This document shows, one piece after another, positions 8,527 to 18,305 of a stretch of 64,000 nucleotides of DNA (position 1 is its first letter; each line of letters starts with the position of its first letter). Origin of the DNA: an uncultured Bacillota bacterium. Its GTDB lineage: Bacteria; Bacillota; Clostridia; Christensenellales; UBA1242. Where the stretch lies: the NCBI GenBank assembly GCA_946499835.1, contig CAMMTJ010000001.1, positions 16,879 through 80,878 of the forward strand, in the 5' to 3' direction. The notes under the pieces were generated by a model. That model had not been told where the DNA came from. It worked only from the letters and a program-made list of their open reading frames with translations, and did no database searches. The position numbers and the translations under genes were made by a program.

Positions 8527-11244
8527 TTAACCAGCCAAAACAAATCCATTGTCAATCAAATCTTGTTCAGTCACACTTCCTTCCCATATTTCTCCAAGCC
8601 ATGCAAGTCCTTTTGGCATAGGGCAACTTTCACCATTTATCCAAGCAAAGCCTGAGAAATCAGAACCGATATAGGCTTTCACTTCCTCATTTTCCATTCT
8701 GTAAATCAAAACGCAATTTGAAACCAAGTCACTTTCTCCGCCCGCATAATTTTGTTCAGCCATTCCAGAAATTGCATAACAATTTTCAATACTTGAACCA
8801 CTTTCAACTGATCCTGCCAGTGCTCCCAAGGTTGATGTATCTGGTGACTCTGTTGTGACGTCTCCCTCAAACCCACAATCTGCAATTGTTGTCTGAGAAG
8901 TTCTTCCTACAACACCACCTATGCTTGAACTTTCACCATTTACATCGCCTGAATTAAAACAACTCTGAATAGTCGCTCGCGTTACATTTCCAACGATACC
9001 ACCAACACAACTGTATCCATTTACTATCCCCATATTGAAGCAACCAGTCACTGTTACTGCACCATAAATATAACCTGCAACTCCGCCAACGTTATTGTTT
9101 GGACTCGTAATCGTGCCAAAGTTATAACAATTAAGCATATCTGCACTAGATGGATATGAATATAGACTGCCTACAATACCGCCAACATTATAACCAGAAG
9201 AAACTATATTTTGTCTCGTCATACTTACACTGCCATAATTGTAACAATTGCTTATGGTAACAGTGCCACCTCCACTTCCGATTATTCCACCAATATAACC
9301 ACCAGAAACTGAAGAATTTGTGTTTGTCACTTCACAAAAATTGTAACATTCATTTATTGTCAAATATGCCCCAGAACCAATCACTCCACCGATATACATC
9401 TCTGTACTTGAAACACTGCCAATACTACTGCAATTTTCAATTATTGCTCGCTGTGCAGTTCCTGCAATCACCCCCAAATTATCCCTTCCTTGAATATTTG
9501 CGTCCATAACATTGATGTTTTTGAAAGAAGCCGAACCTATTGTCACTCCGTAAACATAACCAAATAAGCCTTGATTAGAATATTGATTTGAAGTCCCTGT
9601 TGGAGTTCTTACACCAGATATTGAATATCCACCTCCGTCATAATTGCCTGAAAAATACCGCTGAGTGGAACTTCCTTCTCGGGTATATGCAATACCAATC
9701 GGTTGCCAATAACATCCCTCCAAATTCAAATTGTTTGTCTGCTTAAAATAAATTCCTGAATAAAAATATTCAATGTCGCCGGCCGTTGTTGAAAGATTAT
9801 TGTATGCTTGATCATTGTATACGCTCCAAGAAAGAAAGGCAATATCTTGTTCTGATTGGATTAAATATGGATTACTTTCACTACCCTCGCCTTCCAAAAG
9901 ATAATTGTCAAAATCAAAAATATCAATCCAAAAATATATTTCCAAAACTGGATAGCCATCATTCATTGTTTCGAAGATGAACCACGTCTCACCCATTTCC
10001 CAAGGATATGAGCCATTCCAAAGTGACTCGTCTGTATACCACGCCTCAGTTTTTGCTAAAGTTGCTATATCATCCAACCTTTCCACTTGTCCATCAGTGT
10101 CGATTGTCGTGTTGCCAAGTCCCACAGTTAACTCACAATTTCCACCATAATAACAAGAACTTATTGTAGATGACGAAAATCCAACCAATCCACCAATGTT
10201 ACGAATATATTGACTGCTGTTTGCAACTGTTCCGATGTTAAAACTATTATAAACAGATGATGCTGTGGTAGAACCAATCAAACCTCCAACACTTTGGTTT
10301 GCTCCAATCACTGAACCTGTGTTATAGCAGTTGATAATCACGGAAGATGAAAATGCCGAACCTGCAATTCCACCATCATTCGAACTAAGTCCAACCACTG
10401 AACCTATGTTGTAACAATCATAAATATTGGTATAAGCACCTCGCCCAACAATGCCACCGACATCAGTGTCACCATTAACATTTCCTGTATTATAACATCT
10501 TTCTATAGTGATATAATAAGTATAGCCTGTGATTCCGCCTATATAATGACCGCCATCAATTTGACCTGAAAAATAACAGTCTGTGATATTTGTATAAACA
10601 GCATATCCAGAAATACCGCCACAGTTGTCATAACCTTGAACATGTGAATCAATTACGCCGATGTTTGAGATTGATGCTCTGTTCGTGTTTGTTCTTCCAT
10701 AAATATATCCGAACAAACCTTGATGTGCAAATGAATTGCCTGTTCCTGAAGGAGTATAAAGTCCTGAAATTGTATATCCATTGCCATCATAATTACCTGA
10801 AAACCAATGGAACATGCTCACGCCTTCTCGGTTATAACCCATACCAATTGGTTGCCAATAATATGAAGACAGATCAATATCTGCTGTTTGCTCAAAATAT
10901 ATGCCAGAATAAAAATAACTTATTGTTCCATCAACTGTCACAGCGCCACCGTGTGCGTTGTTTGAATATACTGTCCAAGAAAGATACGCGAGTTGTTCTG
11001 CATTTTCAATTTCGTAAGGATCAGCTCGCGTTCCGCTTCCACCAGCAAAACCAGAAGCACGTCTATTTTCATCAATCCAATATCCTGTGGTATCCATTGG
11101 TTCTTCCGCACTGGCATATGGAGTTTGAGAAGAATTTTTCTCTTGTGACATATCAAAATTTGGGAAAAGAAAAATTACACACAATAAAAGAATAAGCGCA
11201 ATAAGCGATAGACTTGCAACAATGGCTTTTTTCTTTTGCGTCAT
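8527..11244 (-). CDS. Giant GLUG-repeat surface protein
   Basis: A 905-residue exported protein. Residues about 7-28 are a hydrophobic signal/anchor helix. The rest is two homologous halves (from about 68 and about 455). Each opens with a WxPIG block and a GNYDGNGYTISG-type block, then a ladder of short repeats reading G-G-I-x-G followed by x-C-Y/F-N, the GLUG pattern found in surface adhesins and in IgA-peptidase-like passenger domains. There is no LPxTG motif and no catalytic motif, so it is probably held by the N-terminal helix. GTGGGG precedes the ATG. Likely cell-surface binding; ligand unknown. Confidence 0.8.
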   Translation of the reverse strand: MTQKKKAIVASLSLIALILLLCVIFLFPNFDMSQEKNSSQTPYASAEEPMDTTGYWIDENRRASGFAGGSGTRADPYEIENAEQLAYLSWTVYSNNAHGGAVTVDGTISYFYSGIYFEQTADIDLSSYYWQPIGMGYNREGVSMFHWFSGNYDGNGYTISGLYTPSGTGNSFAHQGLFGYIYGRTNTNRASISNIGVIDSHVQGYDNCGGISGYAVYTNITDCYFSGQIDGGHYIGGITGYTYYITIERCYNTGNVNGDTDVGGIVGRGAYTNIYDCYNIGSVVGLSSNDGGIAGSAFSSSVIINCYNTGSVIGANQSVGGLIGSTTASSVYNSFNIGTVANSSQYIRNIGGLVGFSSSTISSCYYGGNCELTVGLGNTTIDTDGQVERLDDIATLAKTEAWYTDESLWNGSYPWEMGETWFIFETMNDGYPVLEIYFWIDIFDFDNYLLEGEGSESNPYLIQSEQDIAFLSWSVYNDQAYNNLSTTAGDIEYFYSGIYFKQTNNLNLEGCYWQPIGIAYTREGSSTQRYFSGNYDGGGYSISGVRTPTGTSNQYSNQGLFGYVYGVTIGSASFKNINVMDANIQGRDNLGVIAGTAQRAIIENCSSIGSVSSTEMYIGGVIGSGAYLTINECYNFCEVTNTNSSVSGGYIGGIIGSGGGTVTISNCYNYGSVSMTRQNIVSSGYNVGGIVGSLYSYPSSADMLNCYNFGTITSPNNNVGGVAGYIYGAVTVTGCFNMGIVNGYSCVGGIVGNVTRATIQSCFNSGDVNGESSSIGGVVGRTSQTTIADCGFEGDVTTESPDTSTLGALAGSVESGSSIENCYAISGMAEQNYAGGESDLVSNCVLIYRMENEEVKAYIGSDFSGFAWINGESCPMPKGLAWLGEIWEGSVTEQDLIDNGFVLAG

Positions 11245-11326
11245 ATCCCCACCCGTTCAAAAATTATTTATCAAATTTATTGTATCACAAAAGCATTGAT
11301 TTATCAAAATCATTTGAAATTAAGTC

Positions 11327-11356
11327 GAAAAAAAACCGCATTTTTCATGCGGTAAA
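11327..11356 (-). terminator. Rho-independent terminator of pepF
   Basis: On the minus strand ACCGCAT, GAAAA, ATGCGGT is followed by a run of eight T, a few bases after the pepF stop. Confidence 0.85.
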
Positions 11357-11369
11357 ACAAAGTGTTTTT

Positions 11370-13133
11370 TTAGATATATTTATAGATTTCTTTCAAAAAT
11401 TCAAAGCCTTTTTCAAAAGTTTTTGCATCTTCCACATCACAGTGAGCCTCTTTCAAAATATTGAGAGGGGTGTCCTTATCCCCGCTAGACAAAAAGCCGA
11501 TATAGTCTTCCAGCGCGCCTTTTTCTTTTGATAATATTCTTTGCACAAAATTGCAAGCACAAAGCATACCAACGGCATATTTGTAAACATAAAATGAACT
11601 GAAAAAGTGTGGTATTCTTGCCCATTCATATTGCACCTGTTTGACAAGTTTCACCTTTTTGCCAAAATATATTTTGTTAAGTTCATAATATGTTTTACTC
11701 AAAAATTGTTTTGTAAGTGGCATTTCTTTTTCTTGTGCATCATGAGTTTTTTCCTCAAACTCAGCAAACATTGCTTGACGATAGATGGTCGCTTTTGCGT
11801 TATTTAACACAATATTGGCATATTTTCGTTTTTCTTCTTTCTTTTTTGCATTTTCAATCATATACATTGCCAACAAAAGTTCGTTTGTTGTGCTTGCAAT
11901 CTCCGCCAAGAAAATTTTGTAGTATGCCTTAGGCTCCTTCTGTGTTTTGTCAGAAAAATATGAGTGCATTGCATGTCCCAGTTCATGTGCCAGAGTGGAA
12001 ACATCTTCATACTCACCTGCAAAGTTTGTAAGAACCAAAGGCTTTTTTCGATAAACACTTGTGGAATAGGCACCACTGCGCTTGTGCTCGTTTGGAAAAA
12101 CATCTATCCAGCGTTCATCTTGCGCTCTTCTAAGAAGTTTGACATATTCTTCTCCAAGCGGACTTAACGCCTGTCGCAACAAATCCATTGCCTGCTCATA
12201 TGTGTATTTTTTGCTTGCTTTATTTGAAAGTGGAGCACCGCTGTCATAGTTATAGAAATCTTTCAGTCCCAAAAGTTTTCTTTTTTTCTCAAAATAATCA
12301 AAGAGAAGTGGCAAATTTTTGTGCACTGATGAAATCAAACTTTGATACACCTCTTTGCTTACTCCCTCGTTTTCCACCGCGCAATCGAGTGCAGAGTCAT
12401 ACTTTCTTTTTCTTGCGAAAAAGCAGTCCATTTTCACTTGGCTGGCATAATTTGAAGCCAAAAAATCAATATAGTCACCAAACTTTTCATGTGTCTCGAT
12501 AAAAGCATTTTTTCTTAATTCTCTGTCAGCACTGTTGATATATCCGCCATATAAAGAAGCATCAAGTTTGTGTTTTTTGCCTTTGCTGTCCAAAATATCA
12601 TCAAATTTCAGATCAACATCTGCAAATTTGCCCATATTTTCATCATATCCATCCAAGAAATTCATTCCTGAAATAAATTTTTCAACTTCATCAGGCAATC
12701 GGTGTTTCTTTTCCTTTTTTATATCCTTAAACATTTTGTCATAATCTTCAAACTTTTTGTCAGAAATGATATCATCAAGAAGTTTGTTTGGCAAAGCATA
12801 GAGTTCAATAGAAACAAAGGAAAGGCTTTCACTGGTTTTTGTCATCAAGTTGTTCAATCGTTCAACCATGTTGTTTGCCTTTTCATCAGACAAATCTTCA
12901 TCACGTCTTCTATAAGCATAACAAACGATATCATTATAGTCTTTGTCAAACTGCTCACTCTCTTGCAAATATTTCCAAATTGCCTCTTTATCTTTGAGTT
13001 TTCCTTTATATTTTTCAAAAGATGGCAATTTTTTCTCAATTTTGTCACATTTTTGATAAAAATCATCGTCATTTTTACAAAATATTGACAAATCCCACTT
13101 GTAATTATCTTTTATTTGACTTCTTTTTTTCAT
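11370..13133 (-). CDS. pepF: Oligoendopeptidase F (M3 family)
   Basis: A 587-residue cytosolic zinc metallopeptidase that cuts short peptides. The zinc site HELGHAMHSYF is at about residue 378, and the third ligand Glu lies in FLAEIASTTNE about 25 residues later; length and order match family M3B. I chose the ATG at 13133 (MKKRSQIKDNYKWDLS) because GAAGGTG lies 6 nt before it; an in-frame ATG at 13163 has no such signal. Role: turnover of peptides. Monocistronic, with its own terminator. Confidence 0.93.
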   Translation of the reverse strand: MKKRSQIKDNYKWDLSIFCKNDDDFYQKCDKIEKKLPSFEKYKGKLKDKEAIWKYLQESEQFDKDYNDIVCYAYRRRDEDLSDEKANNMVERLNNLMTKTSESLSFVSIELYALPNKLLDDIISDKKFEDYDKMFKDIKKEKKHRLPDEVEKFISGMNFLDGYDENMGKFADVDLKFDDILDSKGKKHKLDASLYGGYINSADRELRKNAFIETHEKFGDYIDFLASNYASQVKMDCFFARKRKYDSALDCAVENEGVSKEVYQSLISSVHKNLPLLFDYFEKKRKLLGLKDFYNYDSGAPLSNKASKKYTYEQAMDLLRQALSPLGEEYVKLLRRAQDERWIDVFPNEHKRSGAYSTSVYRKKPLVLTNFAGEYEDVSTLAHELGHAMHSYFSDKTQKEPKAYYKIFLAEIASTTNELLLAMYMIENAKKKEEKRKYANIVLNNAKATIYRQAMFAEFEEKTHDAQEKEMPLTKQFLSKTYYELNKIYFGKKVKLVKQVQYEWARIPHFFSSFYVYKYAVGMLCACNFVQRILSKEKGALEDYIGFLSSGDKDTPLNILKEAHCDVEDAKTFEKGFEFLKEIYKYI

Positions 13134-13235
13134 GTTTATCACCTTCTTCTTTGATATTAACAATTTATCACTTTCTTATTCTTTTTTCAAAGCAAAAACA
13201 ATTCTTGTTGAAAAATATTTGTATTTTTATGTAAA

Positions 13236-13260
13236 TAAAAAACGCCAAAAGAGGCGTTAT
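13236..13260 (-). terminator. Rho-independent terminator of the MTase-RluA-like pair
   Basis: AACGCC, TCTTTT, GGCGTT and a T-run on the minus strand; the stem begins inside the stop codon of the pseudouridine synthase gene. Confidence 0.8.
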
Positions 13261-13946
13261 CTTATAAAATATTTTTCCATATAAAATTCTTTCCATGGAA
13301 GTCCATCAAGATCTGGTGGACAAACAAAAACCATTTTGTCCTTTGTGACTGGATGGAAAAATTCAAGTCTGCCAGCCCATAGCCCAAGGAGTGATGTCCT
13401 TGAAGATGTCTTTTTGCCATATTTATTGTCGCCAACAAGTGGACAACCAATGGCAGAGAGTTGAACTCTGATTTGATGTGATCTGCCAGTGATTATTTTT
13501 ACTTCAAGCAGACTATGTTTTTCATTGTTTTCAAGCACTTTGAAATATAACTCTGCCTTTTTTGCCCCCTGCTCAGTTTGTGGAACAATTTTTACCTTGT
13601 TTTCTTTTTCATCTTTTTTTAGATAGTTGACAAGATGTCCTTGTGACTTTGGCAAACCCTCACAAACGGCATAATAGACTTTGTTCATTTTGCCTTCTCG
13701 AATTTGTTCGCTCAGTCTTGATGCTGCTTTTGATGTTCTGGCAAAAACCATTATTCCGCCAGTAGGCCTATCAAGTCTATGGACAAGTCCAATAAAAGCC
13801 TCGCCTTGTTTGTTATATTTTTCTTTTATATATGCCTTGACTTCATTCAGCAGGTCTTGATCTTTTGAACCGTCCTCTTGTGAAGGCATATTTTGTGGCT
13901 TAACCACAACGATAATTTGATTGTCTTCATATAAAACTCTTACCAT
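13257..13946 (-). CDS. RluA/RluD-family RNA pseudouridine synthase
   Basis: A 229-residue enzyme that converts uridine to pseudouridine in rRNA or tRNA. The catalytic motif HRLDRPTGG, with the key Asp, is near residue 62; RSHQIRVQL and the GDNKYG block follow in the usual order. There is no N-terminal S4 domain, so it is the short RluA-like type and the exact target cannot be told. I chose the ATG at 13946 (AGAGGA 8 nt upstream); it overlaps the methyltransferase by 7 nt, so the two are co-translated. Confidence 0.9.
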   Translation of the reverse strand: MVRVLYEDNQIIVVVKPQNMPSQEDGSKDQDLLNEVKAYIKEKYNKQGEAFIGLVHRLDRPTGGIMVFARTSKAASRLSEQIREGKMNKVYYAVCEGLPKSQGHLVNYLKKDEKENKVKIVPQTEQGAKKAELYFKVLENNEKHSLLEVKIITGRSHQIRVQLSAIGCPLVGDNKYGKKTSSRTSLLGLWAGRLEFFHPVTKDKMVFVCPPDLDGLPWKEFYMEKYFIR

Positions 13947-14785
13947 ATTTTCATTCCTCTTGCTCCGCATGGAAGAATAATCCCTTCTTCTGTTGGAAGC
14001 CCAATTTCATCTGCATCAATTCCGCCTTTGCCAAAAACAAGCGATAGTATATTTGTCAACACACTTGCTTGAAGCCCTGTTGTGTAAGAACTTATAAGCA
14101 CAAAAAGCGGTTTGTCTGAAAGCACCTCTTTGCATAACTCAACAAAATCAAAGAGATTGTCCTCAATTTTCCACATCTCTCCATTCGTTCCCCTGCCATA
14201 ACTTGGAGGATCCATGATTATCGCATCGTAACGTTTGCCACGCCTAAGCTCTCTTTCAATAAACTTTTTGCAATCATCAACGATATATCGTATAGTGGTT
14301 ATTCCATTGAGTTTTGCGTTTTCTCTTGCTCTTTCAACCATGCCTTTGCTGGCATCAACATGAGTGACGTTTGCTCCCGCACTTGCACAGGCTATGCTTG
14401 CCCCACCAGTATAAGCAAAGAGGTTTAGCACATTTATTTGTCTGTCTTCTTTTTTTATAAGATCAATCATATCTTGCCAGTTGACTGCTTGTTCTGGGAA
14501 AAGTCCAGTATGCTTAAAACCCATTGGCTTGATGAGAAATTTCAAATTTTTCCATGAAATTGTCCATTGCTCTGGCAGTTGCGAAAAAAACTTCCATTTT
14601 CCTCCGCCACTATTGTCACGATAATAATGTCCATCCAAATGACAAACTTTTGACAAGTCTTTTTTTGCATGCCAAATGATTTGAGGGTCTGGTCTCAACA
14701 GAACATATTTCCCCCACTTTTCCAGTTTTTCGCCATCTCCTGTTGCAAGAACAAGATAGTCTTTCCAATCTTTTGCTACTTTCAA
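13940..14785 (-). CDS. Class I SAM-dependent methyltransferase, RlmI/RlmK-like
   Basis: A 281-residue protein with a small N-terminal beta domain and a Rossmann methyltransferase fold: VLNLFAYTGGASIACA (motif I), THVDAS (acidic ribose-binding loop) and the catalytic MDPPSYGRG (motif IV). This layout matches the RlmI/RlmK and YxaL-type 23S rRNA methyltransferases. Coupling to a pseudouridine synthase by a 7-nt overlap supports a job in RNA modification. It lacks the PUA domain of true RlmI. The target base is not known. Confidence 0.8.
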   Translation of the reverse strand: MKVAKDWKDYLVLATGDGEKLEKWGKYVLLRPDPQIIWHAKKDLSKVCHLDGHYYRDNSGGGKWKFFSQLPEQWTISWKNLKFLIKPMGFKHTGLFPEQAVNWQDMIDLIKKEDRQINVLNLFAYTGGASIACASAGANVTHVDASKGMVERARENAKLNGITTIRYIVDDCKKFIERELRRGKRYDAIIMDPPSYGRGTNGEMWKIEDNLFDFVELCKEVLSDKPLFVLISSYTTGLQASVLTNILSLVFGKGGIDADEIGLPTEEGIILPCGARGMKIW

Positions 14786-14834
14786 AATATTTAACCTCTT
14801 TTTTCATTATAGATATTTCACTCAAAAAATCAAG

Positions 14835-14860
14835 TAAAAAAGGCGAAGAAGTTTCGCCTA
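14835..14860 (-). terminator. Rho-independent terminator of ileS
   Basis: AGGCGAA, ACTTC, TTCGCCT followed by a T-run on the minus strand, overlapping the end of ileS. Confidence 0.85.
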
Positions 14861-17800
14861 TTTCACTTTTTGCAATTTGATCTTTACCTCTTTTCCGTTG
14901 ACTGAAAGGGATGTTTCAAATTGTCCATCCTCTCCTTCAACAAACTTATCAGCAAGCGTTGTTTTCATAATTTGCTCTTTGTTTGCAAGAATGGTTTCAA
15001 TCATATCTTTGTCACCAGAAATTTGAAGAGAAATATGATTTGTCACTTCAAGACCACTATCTTTGCGAAGATTTTGCACTTTTGAGATAAGTTCACTCAC
15101 AAGCCCTTTGTCAAGAAGTTCTTTTGTCAAAGTTGTGTCAAGCACAACTGTCATTTTCCCATTTGTTGCTGATGAGAAGCCTTCTTTGTTTTGCAAGTTT
15201 ATCAAAAGATCATCTTTGCAAATTGACACTTCATTTCCATCAACTTCAAAGTTGACTGATCCCCCATCTCTAACTTTTGCAACAATCTCACCTGCATTTG
15301 CACTTTCAAGATATGCTCGAATTCCTCCCAAGAGTTTGCCATATTTTGGGCCAAGAGTTTTGAGTTGAGGTTTGAGTGAATAGGTCACATACTCATCACT
15401 ATTATGCAAAATTTCAATCTCTTCCACATTGAGTTCATCTTTCACAAGAGAAAGAAGTTCGCCGTTCAGTTTCAATTCTTCTGTCACACAAATGATAACT
15501 TTTGAAAGTGGTTGACGATTTTTCACACCTGATGTGCTTCTGCAAATTCTGCCCAGTTCGACAATTTCAAGCACTTTATCCATGCCTTCATTGAGTTTGC
15601 TGTCGATGTATTTTTCATCACTGACAGGATAAGTGCAGAAATGCACACTCTTTGGAGCGTCTTTTTTGAGAGAACGCACAAGGTTTTGATAAATTGTCTC
15701 AGCCATGAATGGCACGAATGGAGCAATAAGTTTGCTAAGACCAACCAAAACTTCATAAAGTGTCTTGTAAGCACTGATCTTATCATCACTCATCTCGCTT
15801 CCCCAGAATCTTTCACGTGAGCGTCTTACATACCAGTTTGAAAGTTTGTCAACAAAACTGCTTATCTCACGAGTTGGAGTTTGCAGATCATATTTTTCAA
15901 GCGAACTATCAACAATTTTGATAAGCGCATTGAAATCTGACAACAGCCATTTGTCAAGGAAAGACAATTTGCATTTGTCAAGGTCATATTTTGTAGGATC
16001 AATCTTGTCAATTTCTGCATAAAGGACATAGAAATAATAAACATTCCAAAGCGTGCCCATAAATTTACGTTGCAAGTCAACAAGGTTTTCTTCAATGAAA
16101 GGCAATCCTTGTGCTGGAAGGCAAGAGGAGAAGAAATACCATCTCACGCCATCTGCACCATATTTGCCAAGCACTTCCCATGGATCAACACCATTTTTGA
16201 GGCTTTTGCTCATTTTTAGTCCATGCTTGTCAAGCACAAGTCCAAGCACGTTGCAAGCCTTGTAAGGTGCTTGCCCAAAGACAGCGGTGTTGACAGCAAG
16301 AAGAGTATAGAACCACCCTCTTGTCTGATCGATAGCCTCACTGATATAGTCAGCCTTGAAAGCCTTTTCAAAGATTTCTTTGTTTTCAAATGGATAATGA
16401 TATTGAGCGAAAGGCATTGAACCACTGTCAAACCAGCAGTCCATAACCTCAGGCGTTCTTGTCATCGTCTCACCGCACACAGGACAAGGGAAAGTGATCT
16501 TGTCAAGCGTAGGTTTATGCAAATCGAGGTCTCCCTTAACGCCAGAAAGAGTGCGAAGTTCTTCCACGCTTCCAATGACATGCTTGTGCCCATGTGGACA
16601 AATCCAGAAAGGAAGAGGTGTGCCCCAGAAACGATTTCGTGAAATGTTCCAATCGACATTGTTTGCAAGGAAGTTGCCCATACGTCCATTTTTGATATGG
16701 TCAGGTATCCAATTGATTTCCTGATTGTTTTTGACAAGTTGTTCTTTTATGGCAGTTGTCTTAACAAACCACGCATCTTGTGCGTAATAAAGAAGTGGAC
16801 TTTTGCAACGCCAACAATGAGGATAAGAATGCTCAAAAGGTTGCACTTTGAACATTTTTCCTTCTTCTTGGAGTTTTTTGATAACACTCTTATCTGCATC
16901 TTTGACAAACATGCCACCAAAATCGGTCTCACTTGACATTTTTCCATACTTATCAACAAGTTGCAAAAAGTCAAGGTTGTATTTTTTGCCAACATTCATA
17001 TCATCTTCACCGAAAGCAGGAGCGATGTGAACAATACCCGTTCCGTCCTCGGTTGTGACATAGTCATCAACTGTCACGAAGTAGCCTGTTTTAACCTTAT
17101 CCTTGGCATAATCAAACAGAGGTTTGTAAGGATGAAATTCAAAATCTTTGCCCTTGTTTTCCTTTTCTATAATATATGAGCCCTCTTCAAAGAGAGTTGG
17201 CACAAGGCTTTTGAGCATAATGTAATGCTTTCCTTCAAAGGAAAGAGTGCAATAAGTCTCATTAGGATTCATGCAAAGAGCAACATTGGATGGAAGCGTC
17301 CAAGGGGTAGTTGTCCAAACAAGAAAATATGTGTCCTTATCTTTTGCACTTTCAAATTTGACATAAACAGAATTTTCTTTGAGGATTTTGTAGTTGTCGC
17401 CATTTTCAAGTTCGGCCTTTGAAAGAGAGGTTCCACATCTTGGGCAGTAAGGCACAACCTTGTGTCCTTGATAAATAAGCCCTTTTTTATCCATTTCTTT
17501 AAGTGCCCAGAAAATGCTTTCAATGTAAGAATTTTGATAGGTGATGTAAGGGTTGTCCATATCCACCCAGTAACCTATCTTGCGAGTAAGATCTTCCCAC
17601 ATTGACTTATATTTCCAAACAGATTGACGGCAAAGGTCAATAAACTTTTCAACGCCATAATTTTCGATATCTTTCTTGCCATTGAAGCCAAGTTCCTTTT
17701 CGACCTCAACCTCGACAGGAAGCCCGTGCGTGTCCCAACCAGCCTTGCGGAAGATATAATATCCCTTCATTGCCTTGAATCGTGGGATAACGTCCTTCAT

Positions 17801-17992
17801 TGCACGAGTGAGCACGTGACCGATATGCGGTTTGCCATTTGCAGTTGGAGGGCCATCATGCAAAACAAAACACTTCTCAGAGCCTTCATTTTGATGAAGA
17901 GCCTCTTTAACGATGCCATTTTGCTCCCAAAATGCAAGCACTTTTTCTTCATTTTTCAAAAAATCAAGTTTGCTGTCAACTTTTTGATACAT
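14858..17992 (-). CDS. ileS: Isoleucyl-tRNA synthetase
   Basis: A 1044-residue class I synthetase that charges tRNA-Ile. Signature 1 is PHIGHV near residue 56 and signature 2 is KMSKS near residue 593; the CP1 editing domain lies between, and a long C-terminal anticodon-binding region follows. The length and the C-terminus without the bacterial zinc-finger pattern fit the longer IleS2-like form, the type often linked to mupirocin tolerance; that link is inference. The leader upstream is a T-box, so expression should rise when tRNA-Ile is uncharged. Confidence 0.95.
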   Translation of the reverse strand: MYQKVDSKLDFLKNEEKVLAFWEQNGIVKEALHQNEGSEKCFVLHDGPPTANGKPHIGHVLTRAMKDVIPRFKAMKGYYIFRKAGWDTHGLPVEVEVEKELGFNGKKDIENYGVEKFIDLCRQSVWKYKSMWEDLTRKIGYWVDMDNPYITYQNSYIESIFWALKEMDKKGLIYQGHKVVPYCPRCGTSLSKAELENGDNYKILKENSVYVKFESAKDKDTYFLVWTTTPWTLPSNVALCMNPNETYCTLSFEGKHYIMLKSLVPTLFEEGSYIIEKENKGKDFEFHPYKPLFDYAKDKVKTGYFVTVDDYVTTEDGTGIVHIAPAFGEDDMNVGKKYNLDFLQLVDKYGKMSSETDFGGMFVKDADKSVIKKLQEEGKMFKVQPFEHSYPHCWRCKSPLLYYAQDAWFVKTTAIKEQLVKNNQEINWIPDHIKNGRMGNFLANNVDWNISRNRFWGTPLPFWICPHGHKHVIGSVEELRTLSGVKGDLDLHKPTLDKITFPCPVCGETMTRTPEVMDCWFDSGSMPFAQYHYPFENKEIFEKAFKADYISEAIDQTRGWFYTLLAVNTAVFGQAPYKACNVLGLVLDKHGLKMSKSLKNGVDPWEVLGKYGADGVRWYFFSSCLPAQGLPFIEENLVDLQRKFMGTLWNVYYFYVLYAEIDKIDPTKYDLDKCKLSFLDKWLLSDFNALIKIVDSSLEKYDLQTPTREISSFVDKLSNWYVRRSRERFWGSEMSDDKISAYKTLYEVLVGLSKLIAPFVPFMAETIYQNLVRSLKKDAPKSVHFCTYPVSDEKYIDSKLNEGMDKVLEIVELGRICRSTSGVKNRQPLSKVIICVTEELKLNGELLSLVKDELNVEEIEILHNSDEYVTYSLKPQLKTLGPKYGKLLGGIRAYLESANAGEIVAKVRDGGSVNFEVDGNEVSICKDDLLINLQNKEGFSSATNGKMTVVLDTTLTKELLDKGLVSELISKVQNLRKDSGLEVTNHISLQISGDKDMIETILANKEQIMKTTLADKFVEGEDGQFETSLSVNGKEVKIKLQKVK

Positions 17993-18002
17993 TTTTTTCT
18001 CC

Positions 18003-18266
18003 TTTTATAAAAAAAAGCCCAACAAAAGTCACAAGAACCTTATGTCAGGCAATTTTAACCACTTGTAAACTTTTTTTAGCGGGCGACCACCCACCTCTTC
18101 TATCACGGGAAGACCCGACTTTCACTACTTGTGCAAGCACTTTGGCAAAAGCAACTCCGAAAGTGATAATCTTTTCCTTTCCCTATCATTTCGCACCAAC
18201 CAATGACTCTCTGCAAAGGGAAGAACAGAAAAAATGTTGTCTTTCATCAACGCATTTTTTAGTTTA
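18003..18266 (-). ncRNA. T-box riboswitch leader of ileS
   Basis: Between a strong promoter and ileS the minus strand has a Stem I region with the AGAGAG and GGTTGGTGCGAA elements, a possible Ile specifier (an ATC in GATTATCACTTTC), and a T-box element at 18079-18097 (GGTGGGTGGTCGCCCGC). It ends in a long terminator hairpin (18017-18084), where GCCC and AAAAGTTTACAAG pair with CTTGTGACTTTT and GGGC before eight T. Uncharged tRNA-Ile should favour the antiterminator. The specifier assignment is the least sure part. Confidence 0.85.
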
Positions 18267-18271
18267 AGGCA

Positions 18272-18300
18272 ATTATATATAATCACACATTCTTTGTCAA
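18272..18300 (-). promoter_or_regulatory. Promoter of the T-box/ileS transcript
   Basis: Perfect consensus on the minus strand: TTGACA at 18300-18295 and TATAAT at 18277-18272 with a 17-nt spacer. Confidence 0.93.
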
Positions 18301-18305
18301 GCGTA

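Noticed and set aside
10590-11195. 201-codon ORF opposite the GLUG gene
   Set aside because: Random-looking His/Gln/Leu-rich shadow of the repeat gene, no ribosome site.
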